Positions 45,453-56,483 of a stretch of 64,000 bases of DNA are shown here, piece by piece. The stretch lies in the NCBI GenBank assembly GCA_034440635.1, contig JAOTON010000980.1, positions 124,001 through 188,000 on the forward strand, read 5' to 3'. The notes under the pieces were generated by a model. It saw only the letters and a list, made by a program, of their open reading frames with translations, had not been told where the DNA came from and made no database searches. The stretch is from Lepas anatifera. Lineage: Eukaryota > Arthropoda > Thecostraca > Lepadidae. How positions within the stretch are numbered: position 1 is the first letter of the stretch; each line of letters begins with the position of its first letter. Made by a program: the position numbers and the translations under genes.

Positions 45453-47422
45453 ATCCCCACTCCCAGTATATATGATGGAGGGTGCATGGTGCACCCCCAA
45501 AGTAGGACTTGCCTATTTCCCAATCATAGATGATCCACTGCGAAATTTAAGTAATAGTTTTGTAACCTTTAAATGGTTCATTGTAGGCTAAGGATAGGTT
45601 ATGTTAGGCTAACTTTGAAATCGGGTTAGGTTAGATAGGTTAGATTTCTTCACCGCAGTGATACCTTTCACTGCGGCTCTATGCTAACCACACTCATACT
45701 CTTACTAACAATCTAACTATCCTCTCACACTTCTTTTCCTCTGCGCGGCGGCTGCCCAGCCGGAGAGGGGAGCTGCAACCTCACCTCCGGGTTGCAGGGT
45801 AATTTCGCGGCACCCTGGCCAGGTGTTTAGCGCACTTTCTAAAACATGAAAATTATTGATTTAACGGAGGATTTCGAGTAACGTAGACAAGCGGACATCA
45901 GTAGCTGACACACAAAATTCTAAATTCTAAATTCCAAATTCTAAATTTAAGGTCTTCAACCATAGAAATAACCTTCGCACTCTGCAGGTCTAAACTTATT
46001 AAAAGACCTCCCTTGGCATGGCTATGCCATTGCCACGACCGTCCATTCGCAAGCTAAAACATCTTGCAACCCATTACTTGAAATAACTACTTTTGCTTTA
46101 ACCCTATTTCGTCAGGCTCCGGCTCCCTATTTCCGGCGGGGGGGCAATATCGGCCCCTAAGATCTCGTAATCTAACCGGCCGATTTTGAAATTCAAGTGC
46201 TATAGATTCCCTGACGCTAAACTTTATTTTGAAAAAAGAAAATTTCAAAATTTTGATTTTTAAGGAGAAAGTCGTGCAAAATATACAATTTTGTGTATTT
46301 TTTTAGATTTTCCATAACCCTTGTCTCTGTTGTACGATTTTCACAAAACTAGTTCAGATTTACAAATAATTGACCCAAAATTGTCATATACTCGAGTTAC
46401 GCAAAATTCGAAATTCAATGGCAGTTCAGGACCAGGACTATGAGGGGAAATATATACACCTAAAAGTTTTTGTTACGCGGATTAGAAGCCGTGATATACT
46501 GCTTGGCATCTTTGACACATAAATAAATGAAAAAGTGAAAACTCATCGGGGCGGATGCAGTAAGGTAAAACAGTGGGGTAAAATACATCCCAACAATATG
46601 CGAGTGGTATGCATGAGTATATTAGTCCCTCGACTAGTTGAAATTTATTTCTGATAATTTTTACCTCCATGGCGCTCTGGGAAAGGGGGTGACATAGGCG
46701 GATCAAGGACTCTCGTCGTGGGGGGCGGGTGGGGGTGATTGGAAACACATTTTTAATATACAACGATATTGAGTCGCGGCGGTGATACTGGCTGGGAATA
46801 TGCATTTTGAAAATGTGTAGTGACTGGACACGCCTCTGGTAATCTAGAATTTGGTTATAACTATTTTGAATTTTCATATACCCAATTGTATTCGCCCTGG
46901 CACGGCTGTAAGCAGTCTTCTCCTTACTAACGTTTAGTCCTTCTTGATAACATTCCCCCAATTTTGAACTGCTGTAACCGCCCCTGATGAATACAAATAG
47001 TGACAATTGTGAATGCACTATCATCTCCATAAGAAATGATATAATAAAACCATATAACTGGTATCAGGATCGCAGAGACGGCTTCCTTTACAAAGAACCC
47101 ATCGCTACGATAATACTTGGTTTGTGGATAGAACCTCCCCAAAACCCAGCCATAGCTCCGCCCCTGGTAAATATATAATCTTGAAAATTTCGAAACCTGC
47201 CTGTACTAGTTTTGGAAAAGTGGAAGTTTCAAGTTCTATCGAAGCCGTTTCGGAGATATTCTTGAAAACCTTGGGGGGTCCCTGCAAATGGGTTAACAGA
47301 CTAACGTAGCTTGCCCTCACACAAAATTCTAAAATTCTCCCACGCACTCCTTTAGAGGCGGGCAAAGGTGCTATGCACAGAACGCCTAATAAAAGGCCAT
47401 TGATTGATTTATTGATTGATTG
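45453..47422 (+). other. LINE 3' non-coding region and TTGA tail
   Basis: The stretch ends in GATTGATTTATTGATTGATTG, a LINE-type tail. A perfect hairpin CCGCAGTG/CACTGCGG is at 45653-45676. TAGGTTAG-type words occur near 45625-45655. The phrase ACACAAAATTCTAAA appears at about 45911 and again at about 47320, which may mark the edges of a further insertion between them, where GGCGGATCAAGGACTC (46697) resembles a MITE end. Nothing in the middle is coding. Confidence 0.5.
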
Positions 47423-48302
47423 AAGAATATGCCCAATATTTAGTGACCTGTAGCTCCCTAGGCTTTGACCTGACACGAAAATGGATGCCAATGTAATGAA
47501 AGCGCATCTCAAGAGCTTTCGAATGGTGTTAGAAAAATGTTTCTAGCTATCATAGTTTCTGAGATATATGAGGTTTTCTTAGTACACCTCATATTAGCGA
47601 TTTTGACCTGTTTTGACCTCTGGTGACCTTGATATTGACCTGACAAGAAAAATGACCGAAGTATTTTCGATATCATTTTCGAAGAGCTTTCGATTGCCGT
47701 TTTGCGCTTTTTTCTAGCTCTCTTAGTTTTTGAGATCGTGGGGGTCTTTTTTAGCCCCCCACCAGGGCGAAGGTAGCTCGTACCCGCCACCGGGGCAAGG
47801 GTTATATGTAAAAATATAATTTTAAAAGAAGGCCTTTTATTTGTAGCTTCTCGGTTCCGAGCACATGTCACTCACAAGCTCAGAATTAACATGGCTGAAT
47901 AGGAGAATCGATTGCGGTCATTTCATTCATTTACACTACCCACTTATCTCCAACGGCTTTCGAGTAATTCGTCCGAAAGGGTATTTCAAGGAGCTAAATT
48001 TCTCGGAACATGTTTGCTTCTCACCATGGTTTCAAGTTCTTAAAATTAATGGAGTTCTTAAAATTAATGGAAGTGCTTGAAATTTGGCATGAAGCTAGCT
48101 TAGGGCCCTGGGTTGCCGATACAAGTAATTCTAGGCCAATATCATGTTTAGTTCGTCTTCTAGGAACAACTTTATACCATGCCTTTTCTGTACGAACACA
48201 GCACCCGGCGCCACGATCACGGCATCGTTTTGGTCGAGCGATACCGGCCAGTGACCTCCTGACGGGTCACAGGTGTAGGGCTAGTGGGAGTTGTTAGATC
48301 AT

Positions 48303-48373
48303 GGCGCAGTGGTCTAGTGGTTAGAGGCACTGACTCGTGATCAGGGATGCCCGGTTCGAATCTGGGGTTGACC
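48303..48373 (+). other. tRNA-like segment in HP-element B1
   Basis: Homologous to 43681-43752: GTGGTCTAGTGGTTAGAGG (A box) and GGTTCGAATC (B box) are conserved, while the presumed anticodon loop differs (CTCGTGA against CTCTTGA). The acceptor ends do not pair. Presence of the same module in both elements, with conserved promoter boxes, suggests it is part of the family. Confidence 0.6.
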
Positions 48374-48930
48374 GTGAGCTATTCATTAGTTATTTCAAAG
48401 AAAAGAATGACAACACTGACCTACAGGCTTATGAAGAGATACATTGAAAACGAAAGATGGTTTTATTTCAGCACATTGTCATGCGGCTCTCCTGCGCCGG
48501 TGGTGCGTTAGCCCAGGTCGCAGATCGGGGTATTTTTATGTCAGGTCAATATTGTGGTCAGCATAGGTCAAAGAAGGCTCCATAGGCTTACAACAGGGCA
48601 GAGGACGGTTCCCTCTCTTTATTTTTACTCAGCGGCGCTAGAGCAAATATTCATGCATCATTGGATCCCTCTTATCGTGGCGAATCGAATTATGTATAAA
48701 ATGACCTTGCTAGGTCAAAATGACCCGACCTCGAGCTAGTTCAGGGTCACAGTGACCTGGTACGGTCATGGTGTATATAAATCGACCCCTCGTGACAATA
48801 TAAGCACAATTCAAGCAAAAGAGGAGTTTTAGCTCAATTCAGTGAGAAGTGCTCCTGTGACCTGACATAACCTTTGAGCGGTCAGATGGTCAAAAACTCA
48901 ACTTGGTGCAAAAATTGCAGATCGGACGAA

Positions 48931-49197
48931 CATTTCTTACTTTTAGGCTTTCAATGTCAGTATTATGAGATCACCACAATCGCGTGGTCGCACCAGTTCA
49001 CCTGCACTGGAGACCAGGTACCTACGTCATAACGCCATATATACGAGATGATGTGTCAAGCTAACCTCACATGAAAGTCAAGGCCAAGCTCAAAGGTCGC
49101 AAGCAAAGGTCATACCAGAATGTGCAGTCATTGACCCCAGTGCTTCTGGTCAAATGACGTAACCCATTATAACGCATATTATGCTCCGACGTCATAG
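48931..49197. other. Spacer between E6 remnant and E10
   Basis: No gene or clear repeat. A few TGACC words occur, and this may be diverged TT-element sequence, but it no longer aligns by eye to E4. Confidence 0.35.
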
Positions 49198-49201
49198 TTA
49201 A

Positions 49202-50036
49202 CACCCGCTCCGGTGGGTCTCTAAGCCACCTTCGTCCTGGTGTTTCAAATGACCCCCTCCCTCGACCTCGGCTCCTATACGGGACAGCAAAAAAAAACCC
49301 GAACGCTGGTGGATAGCTCATAAAAATCAAGGAGAAAGTAAAGTACGGTGGCGCAAAAGATAAATAGGAAAACATATCTAAGATTGATATATATCATTGC
49401 ATACTGTGTGCGAGTGTGTGTCTTTTTGTACTGTTAACCGGTCCATAGATTTCTGCAGGAAGAAGTGGTTGCTCCTAAGCGTGTGATAGTCTTTTTGAAT
49501 TTTTGTACTTAAAATGTGTCATACCTGAGGATAAAGTGACGTCGAAAGCTCCTATCATTGTGTTTACTCTTTCAATATTAATTCAGGTCTAAAATAAAAA
49601 ATAACTTAAAACACATATAACACACACAAATAACTTTTACACAGCTCTCGTACCTTAACATATTTGAGATAAGTCACCAAACAGTGATTTATTCTGTGAC
49701 CCTTTAGGCTGATTCAAGAAAAATGTACCAGCGTTTACAGCAACAGAGCCAGCTTTTACATCTCGGTTGAGTTCACTTAAAATTGGGTATCGTATGACCT
49801 GTTGGGGATATAAATAAAGATACGAAGATACAAAGGTCAATATTTCATCTTTATTACCTCGTTTGACCTTAAATAAATTGACCTAGGTTAATGAAGTTGG
49901 CTAAAATGTAGACTAACATAGCCCCCACACACCTCCAAATGGTCGTTTTTCTACAGCCCTCGGTTTTTTTAGATCCCAAGGGGGCTATCAGGCCCCCCTC
50001 CAGTGCGCAGAATTCCCACACCCTTCTGTGCGGGTG
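49202..50036. mobile_element. TT-element E10 (TTAA duplication), diverged
   Basis: The ends are CACCCGCTCCGG and CACCCGCACAGAAGG (inverted), with CACCCGC shared. They are flanked by TTAA (49198-49201 and 50037-50040). Inside, AGGTCA words are fewer than in other copies (some near 49845-49885), and the middle (about 49380-49800) looks unrelated, so it may hold an insertion or be a distant subfamily. The 835-bp length fits the group. No gene. Confidence 0.7.
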
Positions 50037-50040
50037 TTAA

Positions 50041-50773
50041 TAAACCCCTATTTAGTTCACAGTCCGGTATATTTCTATTTGTGGATGTGTTTAGTCCTGC
50101 TGAAGACCTAGCACACACAACAGAGCATAATACTTTGAGTAGTATCAAGAATTGGACACCACTTTGGCAGCTTCTATTGTTATAAAAAAGTTCTGCACTT
50201 TATCTTGAAAAGGAGCATTCCAGAACACCCGCTTTGGTAGTGTAAAGCTGGAAAAGACTAAAACCCGAAGGGATTTAAAGGTTACTGTAAACGAGAAGCT
50301 TAGGTTTCACGACTATCTAGCAGATTTGACTAAAAACAGACATAATTCTCATTTTGATCACGATAAGCTACACTTCCCTAGATGAGACAATCATTAAGGA
50401 GGTCTACAAAGCTTGAGTTAAGCCGCTAATCAAGTGGGAAAATGTAATATAGGTTCCCTTGCACATGGGTGGAACTTGAGAGGCAGGCCGCATAGTAGTC
50501 AAATAATATCCACTGTTAACGGATTTCGGCTGTTTCAAACGCTGTGTAGGTCACATTTTCAGCTAGGATGCCCCCCTCCTCCGCCCTTCAGTGGCTGGCC
50601 GGGATCAATTACTACCGTTGCATGTTAGATATGACAATTATATCAAAAGCCGGATGCAGTGTACCTGATAGGTAAGAGCTCCAGGAATTCAGTCATGTTA
50701 AGAGCGGATGTAGCACCTAAATCTAATTAAGTACCGAACATGTCTTTCAGAAGAGAAAAATAGTAGAACTTAA
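50041..50773. other. No recognisable gene
   Basis: AT-rich sequence between E10 and E11, ending in the TTAA at 50770-50773. No repeat or coding signal recognised. Confidence 0.4.
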
Positions 50774-51968
50774 CCCTTGCCCCGGTGGCGGGTACGAGCC
50801 ACCTTCGCCCTGGTGGGGGGGGCTAAAAAAGACACCCACGATCTCAAAACCTAAGAGAGCTAGAAAAAAGCGCAAAACGGCAATCGAAAGCTCTTCAAAA
50901 ATGATATCGAAAATACTTCGGTCATTTTTCTTGTCAGGTCAATATCAAGGTCACCAGAGGTCAAAATAGGTCAAAATCGCTAATATGAGGTGTACTAAGA
51001 AAATCTCATATATCTCAGAAACTATGATAGCTAGAAACATTTTTCTAACACCATTCGAAAGCTCTTGAGATGCGCTTTCATTACAGTGGCATTCATTTTC
51101 GTGTCAGGTCAAAGCCTAGGGAGCTACAGGTCACTAAGTATTGGGCATATTCTTGGGAATGTCCATAGCCGCCCATGCATAAGGGTGTTTACTTTTTCGC
51201 TAATAGCTTCCAAACCAAACAAGATACAGCCATAGTTTATGCACCATTGCAATCCTCTCGTCAATACGAATCGAATGATATATGATATTGCTATGCCAGG
51301 TCAAATTTAAGAATTTGACCTGACCCAGGTCAACGGTCTGACCCAACTTGACCTGGTATAGTCATGATGTATATCATTTGACTTCCAGTGACTATACAAA
51401 CACTTTGGTGACAAAATAAAAGCTCTATCTTATTTTATTCAAAATTTATAGAGAAAAACACCAAAAAATGCTTATTTGACCTAAGGTGACCTGTTAAAGG
51501 TCACAAGTCAAAAATTTTGCCATCAGCTTCAGAAATTGGCTAAGAGCAAGTCGCAACCGATGTTTGAAGTTGCTTCAATCCATACTTACTGAGAAAAGCT
51601 CATTTCGTGATTTTCCCCATGTATTGACAATGGGGAGGTCATGCTCTGCACATGACCTTAGGTCACCAATATAAAAATCCCGGAACAAATGTTGTAGCTC
51701 CTGGTAGGCCCAATATGTGGTATGAGTTTCAACTTGATCGATTAACCCTTCTTTTAGTTATGCGGTCCTAAGTATTTTTTGAGGTGAGGTCACTTCACCT
51801 GGCCTGGTGACCTGACCTGATATGACCTTGAGCCAAAATTTTCAGGAAAGATGTAAAAATGATGGATGAACAGCTAGACCAAGTTTGGCGGCACTGCGCG
51901 CCGCCGTTTTTTGGTCACTTCGGAAAACCCGAGGGGGGCGTCTAAAAAGACCCCCACCCGGGCGAAGG
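50774..51968. mobile_element. TT-element E11 (TTAA duplication), uninterrupted
   Basis: A 1195-bp element with ends CCCTTGCCCCGGTGGCGGG and, inverted, CCTTCGCCCGGGTGGGGG. It is flanked by TTAA (50770-50773 and 51969-51972). It is the inverted counterpart of E8 and lacks the LINE, so it shows the pre-insertion sequence at about 51148-51158. It has dense AGGTCA/TGACCT words, a TGACCTGACCCAGGTCA palindrome near 51316, and a GGCGGCACTGCGCGCCGCCG hairpin-like stretch near 51889. No gene. Confidence 0.94.
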
Positions 51969-51972
51969 TTAA

Positions 51973-52685
51973 AAATTCAACATGAATTTTACTTGAAATT
52001 GATAGATGATTTTTTACTTGAAGACCGAGGGATTACGTGACTAATAGTTAAAATACACCATACAAGAGAGCACCACCTCCAGCTTTTTTAAGCACCAAGC
52101 AGCCAAAAGAGAGATAAGCCATAGTGTATCCCCTGCATGCATGTACATACATACATTTGAAAGAATCGGCAAGAGTATGTGGCTACACTTAAAATCTGAA
52201 TGTGAGAAAGCGTGGACAAATACCGGGCAGATGATCAAACCATCAGTTGAAAAGTGGTCCGGTGGCCCGGGTGTGAATATTATGAGTCGTAAAAAGGGCA
52301 AGAGCTTGCTTCTCGTCCCGCACGGCCGGCTGTGTCTTCAGGGCATGTGTCGACGCCAGTGGCTGTGGGATAACGTGCGTCGCATATCGCGCGGGTGATC
52401 TGCACCGCGCGTCAGACGCTGTGTTCTTCACCCGATGACCGATTAGCTCACCACGGAGGGTTGGCGGCACCCATTGTTTCGGGGTTCATTGCACGTTAGG
52501 TACCGGTGCTCGAGTGGCACTGGTTTTTGTGCCGCAGTACGTGAACACACCTACCCAGGAAGTGATTGGCGGTCCGGTGTCTGTCTTTTGACTGTGTGTT
52601 TTACAGTGCCTAGACAGCCTGCTTCGTCTCCATGGCAGTTACTCATCTGAACACTCGACTGCTGCAGCGGATTATCACCCAGCGG
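51973..52685. other. No recognisable gene
   Basis: Unique-looking sequence of mixed composition. An ACATACATAC microsatellite-like run occurs near 52140-52157. Open frames are under 90 codons and show no motif. Confidence 0.4.
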
Positions 52686-53030
52686 GCACCTACAACGCTA
52701 CCGATTGTTACCGGCTATCACCGAGAGGGAGCCCTCAACGCTACCGATTGTTACCGGCTATCACCGAGAGGGAGCCTACAACGCTACCGATTGTTACCGG
52801 CTATCACCGAGAGGGAGCCTACAACGCTACCAATTGTTACCGGCTATCACCGAGAGGGAGCCTACAACGCTACCGATTGTTACCGGCTATCGCCGAGAGG
52901 GAGCCTCCAACGCTACCAATTGTTACCGGCTATCACCGAGAGGGAGCCTACAACGCTACCAATTGCTACCGGCTATCACCGAGAGGGAGCCTACAACGCT
53001 ACCGATTGTTTCCGATTATTACCGAGTGCA
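52686..53030. repeat. 43-bp minisatellite, about 8 units
   Basis: The unit contains TACCGATTGTTACCGGCTATC and CACCGAGAGGGAGCCTACAA-type sequence, repeated at 43-bp steps with few changes (GATTGTT against AATTGTT or AATTGCT). All three plus-strand frames are open across it because the period is not a multiple of three, so the 97-149 codon frames are artefacts. Confidence 0.92.
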
Positions 53031-55120
53031 GCACCCGCTAAGTCTCCCTCCCCCCACCTATGGGTACGATCTCACGTATGAGTGGCAGTGCCTGGCCGTC
53101 ACGCTAATAAAGACTTAAGTCTCCTCAGGTGCACAGCCCGCACTGACGGGGCCTCACAGCCAGCTGGGCTGGGTGCGGTGATGGAGAAGCTCGTGCACGT
53201 GTAGGTGTAAGGGCATGTGAATTCAACAAACTTTGCTTCTTATCTAGCTATAAATCGGTTCTGGCTCGTCTGAGTGGATCCAATTTTTCTGCATAGAGAA
53301 CACAAATACACTGAGCTGCGTGGTGAATGTTGATTCAATCCAGGTCAAACAAGCGCGCGTAGATACACGGGAAAGGGGTGCACAGACTTCCCATCCACGC
53401 TGTAATTCAGAAACTGTGAATCTGATAAAGCTGAAACTCACTGCTTGTATACAAGCTGGCCTATGAACACGATGGCATTTGTTTCATTCAGGGTCCTATG
53501 CGATGTGTCCGCGTGCAGGGCTTCCATCGGTATCTCAGAAACTACAACTCGTTTGTGCGGATATTTGTATACATATTTACCCATTTAATACAATAAATAA
53601 AAGGGAATGTATCCTACTACGCGCAGTGCCTGATTACGCACGTTTATAAGAAATGTCCCCAATTACACCACAATCAAACTGCAGTCAGCTGACTACATTT
53701 CCCACACTCGGCAATCTGTCCTGTTTTTTCTTGAGTGTTTGCGGACGTGAAGTACGCATCGCTTTTTCCAATGAAAATTTGTTGGAGCAGCAATTTTCCG
53801 ATCGTCGTAAAAATGGTATCTGGTTACACTGTAAAAATTTTTACACCGTCGGTGCAAGCACAGACGGCTATCAAGTGTCAAGAAATCATAGCAGCACCAT
53901 GTTGTCGGGATGTTCCGAGTCATGTGGTATGCTTGGTGCTATCCCTGCGGTTTAAAAGGCACAGCTACGCCTCATATATCTATCGGGAGTAAGGCCGCAC
54001 CCTTCACCCGACCAACATCAACAAAGATTCGCCAGAGTGCAGGCGAGATCGCTTAAAAGTGCAACCTAAAACGCTCGAGTTGTATTGTGAACTATTATTA
54101 TCGATTGCCTAAAAGCGAGGCGTATAACGTTGCACCTTTTAAGGGTGCAACGCAGACCCCGTTCAAGTTGTTTGGCAGCATTACGTCATCATGGCTGGAG
54201 AGGCACAACAGTTACTATGCAGGACATAGGAGAAATTGCACTTTTTCGAAGCTCTAAATAACCTATTTTAGAACTGTATCAACAAAACTTATATGGTTTA
54301 ACAGAAAGCTAAAAGATTTTTATTTGTGAAACCATCAGACGTTTTGCAAAAACTCCAGTGAAGAATATTATTTTTACAAATTTTCCAGCGCGTGTCAAAA
54401 TAAGGACAGGTTGAGCACCAACAGCTGTTTGCAGTAAGACTAATCTCGATTTTGAATGGCTGTTGATTTCTGACCTTTGATTGGCTGTTGGTGGCAACTG
54501 CAGCAGAAGACAATAAACACCGGTGATTTCTTGAGCGAAGGTAAACTTATTTCTCTCGGCTATTAAGTAGTCCTGAGTTGATCAAATAAATGCATGCCCT
54601 TTCAACAAATGCTTTGAAGTGTTATGATTTTTTCATTAGATTTACGTAAAATACGCTGCTCGCCGCTGAGATCAAGGTTACTGACAAATGGGTGAAACAA
54701 GTTGATTTCGATTTTTACTAGATTGCTCCCAAATACGCCCAAATTTGGTATGTTTCAGCTGATCCTTCCAAAAACTTAGTAGAATCTCCTAGAACTTAGT
54801 AGGAAAGGGCGGTAACGTCATCATGGGAGGACTATATTTAGTAGGAAACTTGGTTGTACCCGTAGTTAAGGTACCCTGGTGCAACGCGGCACCGTTAGGC
54901 TCACGCGCGCCGTCGGTTTTACTGCACGTGCATCACTTCCGCACGCGTCTCTCCACTTTGGTTCAGGACGCGACACGGAGCGGATGGACTCTGAGCTATA
55001 CTACTATTGTTTTTTCGATCACTTATTGATTAGGGTTTGACAACACAAGCTCACATCCTGTTGCAGGGATTTCGGGTGCCGGATCATCCATTTATTTAGT
55101 GGAGCTGCTTGGACTTAAGC
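53031..55120. other. No recognisable gene; one small hairpin
   Basis: No frame shows a domain. A perfect hairpin CGTTGCACC/GGTGCAACG with a 7-base loop is at 54128-54152. CACTGTAAAAATTTTTACACC near 53827-53847 is a near-palindrome that recurs in altered, inverted form near 62885-62900, so it may be a MITE terminus. Confidence 0.4.
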
Positions 55121-55123
55121 CTT

Positions 55124-55246
55124 GGCGCCTTACTGAGCAAGAGAGCCCAGTACCACCGAGTAATTTTGCGCCTTTTACCTGCCAAGTGACCACGAGGACA
55201 TTGGCAGGTATTCTGCCTTACCAAGAGGAGGAAATAAGGTAAGGCA
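55124..55246. other. Cluster of three inverted repeats (possible structured RNA)
   Basis: In 123 bp there are three consecutive fold-backs. GGCGC (55124-55128) pairs with GCGCC (55168-55172), with inner TTACT (55130-55134) and AGTAA (55159-55163). TACCTGCCAA (55176-55185) pairs with TTGGCAGGTA (55201-55210), a 10-bp perfect stem with a 15-base loop. TGCCTTACC (55214-55222) pairs with GGTAAGGCA (55238-55246), a 9-bp perfect stem, also with a 15-base loop. This could be a structured RNA, a recombination or integration site, or a decayed foldback element. An alternative reading is an exon from an AG at 55066 to a GTAAGG donor at 55239, open for 57 codons. Confidence 0.4.
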
Positions 55247-56315
55247 ACCTGAACCTACGGTACTTGACCACCAACACCATGGCGTTGCATGAGAATAATT
55301 GACTCTGAATTACCTAATTTCCCCAATTGTTAAGATCATCTTACCAGGACGGTCTTCACCAGTGGCGGATCTAGATTGGTTATTTGAGGGTTGGAAATGG
55401 CCCCAAATCATGATAAAACTTTTTTGAAGACATTCAGGCAAATAGTGTGGTTTTCAGGAGATTGCCGTTTAGCCTCCTCCCCCCCTGGATCGGCCAGAGG
55501 TCATTACGGGTTTGAGTGGACGGGGGAAGGGTGGGGCTCATGTACGTTTTGAGAAATAGCTGATAGAAAACTGTGCTCTCCTCAACAAACAAAACGAAAG
55601 TATTTTCGGGTGGGATATTAACTTGTCCTGCTTCTTTTCCTACAAAGAGCGATCAAGCATCTGGCGCCCATGCTGCTTCGTGGCATTCCCGAAAGGCCTC
55701 AGCGCATACGCAGATCCAGGGGGGCACGTGGGAACTTCAAAAAGACGTATGACAAACTACAATACATTGGGAAGACCGGGTCTGGTTGCATCACGGATTG
55801 AATGCTTCTATGCAGTTTTTTTCTCAAATTTTAACTGGGGACCGCTGAAGGAAAGGGGCAATATCAGGGCTCAAGGGGGTATGTTTCATTAGTAGAAAGG
55901 GGACTTTTGGTTCCTGCTGTGCACAATAATTATCATGTTCGGTAAAAATTGTTTAGCGGAAACGTAAAATACTCAATATTTAACTTAGCCACCACCTGGC
56001 TTTTTATGCACCTCTTGTGTATAGCAGCCTGCCCCAAGATATAATTCTGCCTGCCCCGCAGCCAGGGCAGTTTGCTGCAGCTGCATGTGTATTTTTGTAA
56101 GATCGCCATTGTCGTATACATCACGGCTAATGAAGGTCACTTTTATCCCCAGCTGCCCTTACACTTCTTGGCATATCATACTATGCCCAAAGTGTATGCG
56201 TTTCTCTCAATCTCCCTCCCTCTACCTGAAATTCTGAACAAGCTGCCTCAAACCAGCAAATTTACTAAAGGGCTGCCCTCAACAGATCTCGTCAAAACCT
56301 GTAATAGTTTGCAAT
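55247..56315. other. No recognisable gene; hAT-like end
   Basis: CAGTGGCGGATCTAG at about 55363 resembles the hAT-like terminus at 19617, and ACGCAGATCCAGGGGGGCAC near 55709 resembles others in the B3 lead-in blocks. No matching opposite end was found. The rest is AT-rich without coding signal. Confidence 0.4.
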
Positions 56316-56319
56316 CTAG

Positions 56320-56463
56320 TGTGATGTGAGTGTTGGTCGCTGGGCGCGCCTCTGCCCAGTGACGCCCGGCCAAGGACACACCCTCGGGTGAGGGTGCCGG
56401 GACCTGCGGATGAGCGGCGACGAGACAGTCTTTCCGTAACGGTGAGTGAAGGCAGACCTCACA
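56320..56463 (+). repeat. Gypsy-B 5' LTR
   Basis: It starts TGTGATGTGAG and ends CCTCACA, with TGTGA/TCACA as inverted ends. At 144 bp it is short for a gypsy LTR. It would hold the promoter and the RNA 5' end; I see no clear TATA box. It is preceded by target duplication CTAG and followed after one base by the primer-binding site. Confidence 0.95.
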
Positions 56464-56464
56464 C

Positions 56465-56477
56465 TGGTGGCAGCGGT
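56465..56477 (+). promoter_or_regulatory. Gypsy-B primer-binding site, tRNA-Leu type
   Basis: TGGTGGCAGCGGT lies one base after the LTR and matches the first 13 bases of the perfect 18-base site in Gypsy-A. After that it diverges (TTCG instead of GGGAT). Priming by a leucine tRNA is the likely role. Confidence 0.85.
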
Positions 56478-56483
56478 TTCGCT

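Larger units (their letters stand above)
27901..47422 (+). mobile_element. 5'-truncated LINE with RNase H, split by HP-element B2
   Basis: The insertion is bounded by AAGA on both sides (27897-27900 and 47423-47426), a short target duplication confirmed by the empty site in E11. It begins inside the endonuclease domain and ends in TTGATTGATTG repeats, so it is a 5'-truncated copy made by target-primed reverse transcription. Domain order is endonuclease, RT, RNase H, then a C-terminal CCHC module, which fits the I-like LINE group. LINE sequence occupies 27901-29819 and 43911 onward; the 14 kb between is HP-element B2. The 3' non-coding part (45453-47422) is long for a LINE and probably holds another unrecognised insertion. 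Confidence 0.9.
27082..47801. mobile_element. TT-element E8 (TTAT duplication), split by a LINE
   Basis: The left end CCTTCGCCCGGGTGGGGG and right end, inverted, CCCTTGCCCCGGTGGCGG are flanked by TTAT at 27078-27081 and 47802-47805. HP-element B2 shows the empty target with one TTAT at 43200-43203. Parts 27082-27900 and 47427-47801 are E8 and sum to 1194 bp. The inverted copy E11 is 1195 bp with no insertion. At the LINE junction E8 reads CATTCCCAAGA then, 19.5 kb later, AAGAATATGCCC, while E11 has these joined. Use of TTAT instead of TTAA is shared with E9. Confidence 0.93.
24289..48530 (+). mobile_element. HP-element B1, interrupted by E7 and E8
   Basis: The surviving parts are 24289-24521, 26643-27081 and 47806-48530, about 1.4 kb in all. 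The element starts AGAGCCGCATGAC, which is the first arm of a hairpin closed by GGCTCT near 24345. Its inverse GTCATGCGGCTCT lies at 48478-48490, 40 bp before the proposed 3' end. The last 40 bp form a GC hairpin (CCTGCG...CGCAG). The body is collinear with B2 (42576-43910), which has no insertion at either TT-element site. A tRNA-like segment lies at 48303-48373. No coding capacity. I infer a non-autonomous element, possibly Helentron-like, because it has subterminal inverted repeats, a 3' hairpin and no obvious target duplication. Confidence 0.75.
24174..48930. mobile_element. TT-element E6, split by HP-element B1
   Basis: The left end CACGCACTGGGGGGGG follows TCAA (24170-24173), with TT-element sequence to 24288. 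The same element resumes at 48531 with TTTTTATGTCAGGTCAATAT and continues to about 48930. Read together the two parts are collinear with the inverted complement of E4 (ATGTCGGGTCAATATT at the corresponding place), which lacks the insertion. The far terminal repeat was not found and sequence similarity fades near 48930, so that end seems lost or diverged. E10 begins about 270 bp further on. Confidence 0.75.

Noticed and set aside
45620..45656. Arthropod telomere repeat (TTAGG)
   Set aside because: Only two or three imperfect units; too few to indicate a telomere or the taxon.
48931..49197. Continuation of E6 to a right-hand terminal repeat
   Set aside because: I could not align this stretch to the corresponding end of E4, and the TTAA at 49198 belongs to E10.
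52632..53118. Three overlapping plus-strand frames of 97-149 codons
   Set aside because: Produced by a 43-bp minisatellite read in three phases.
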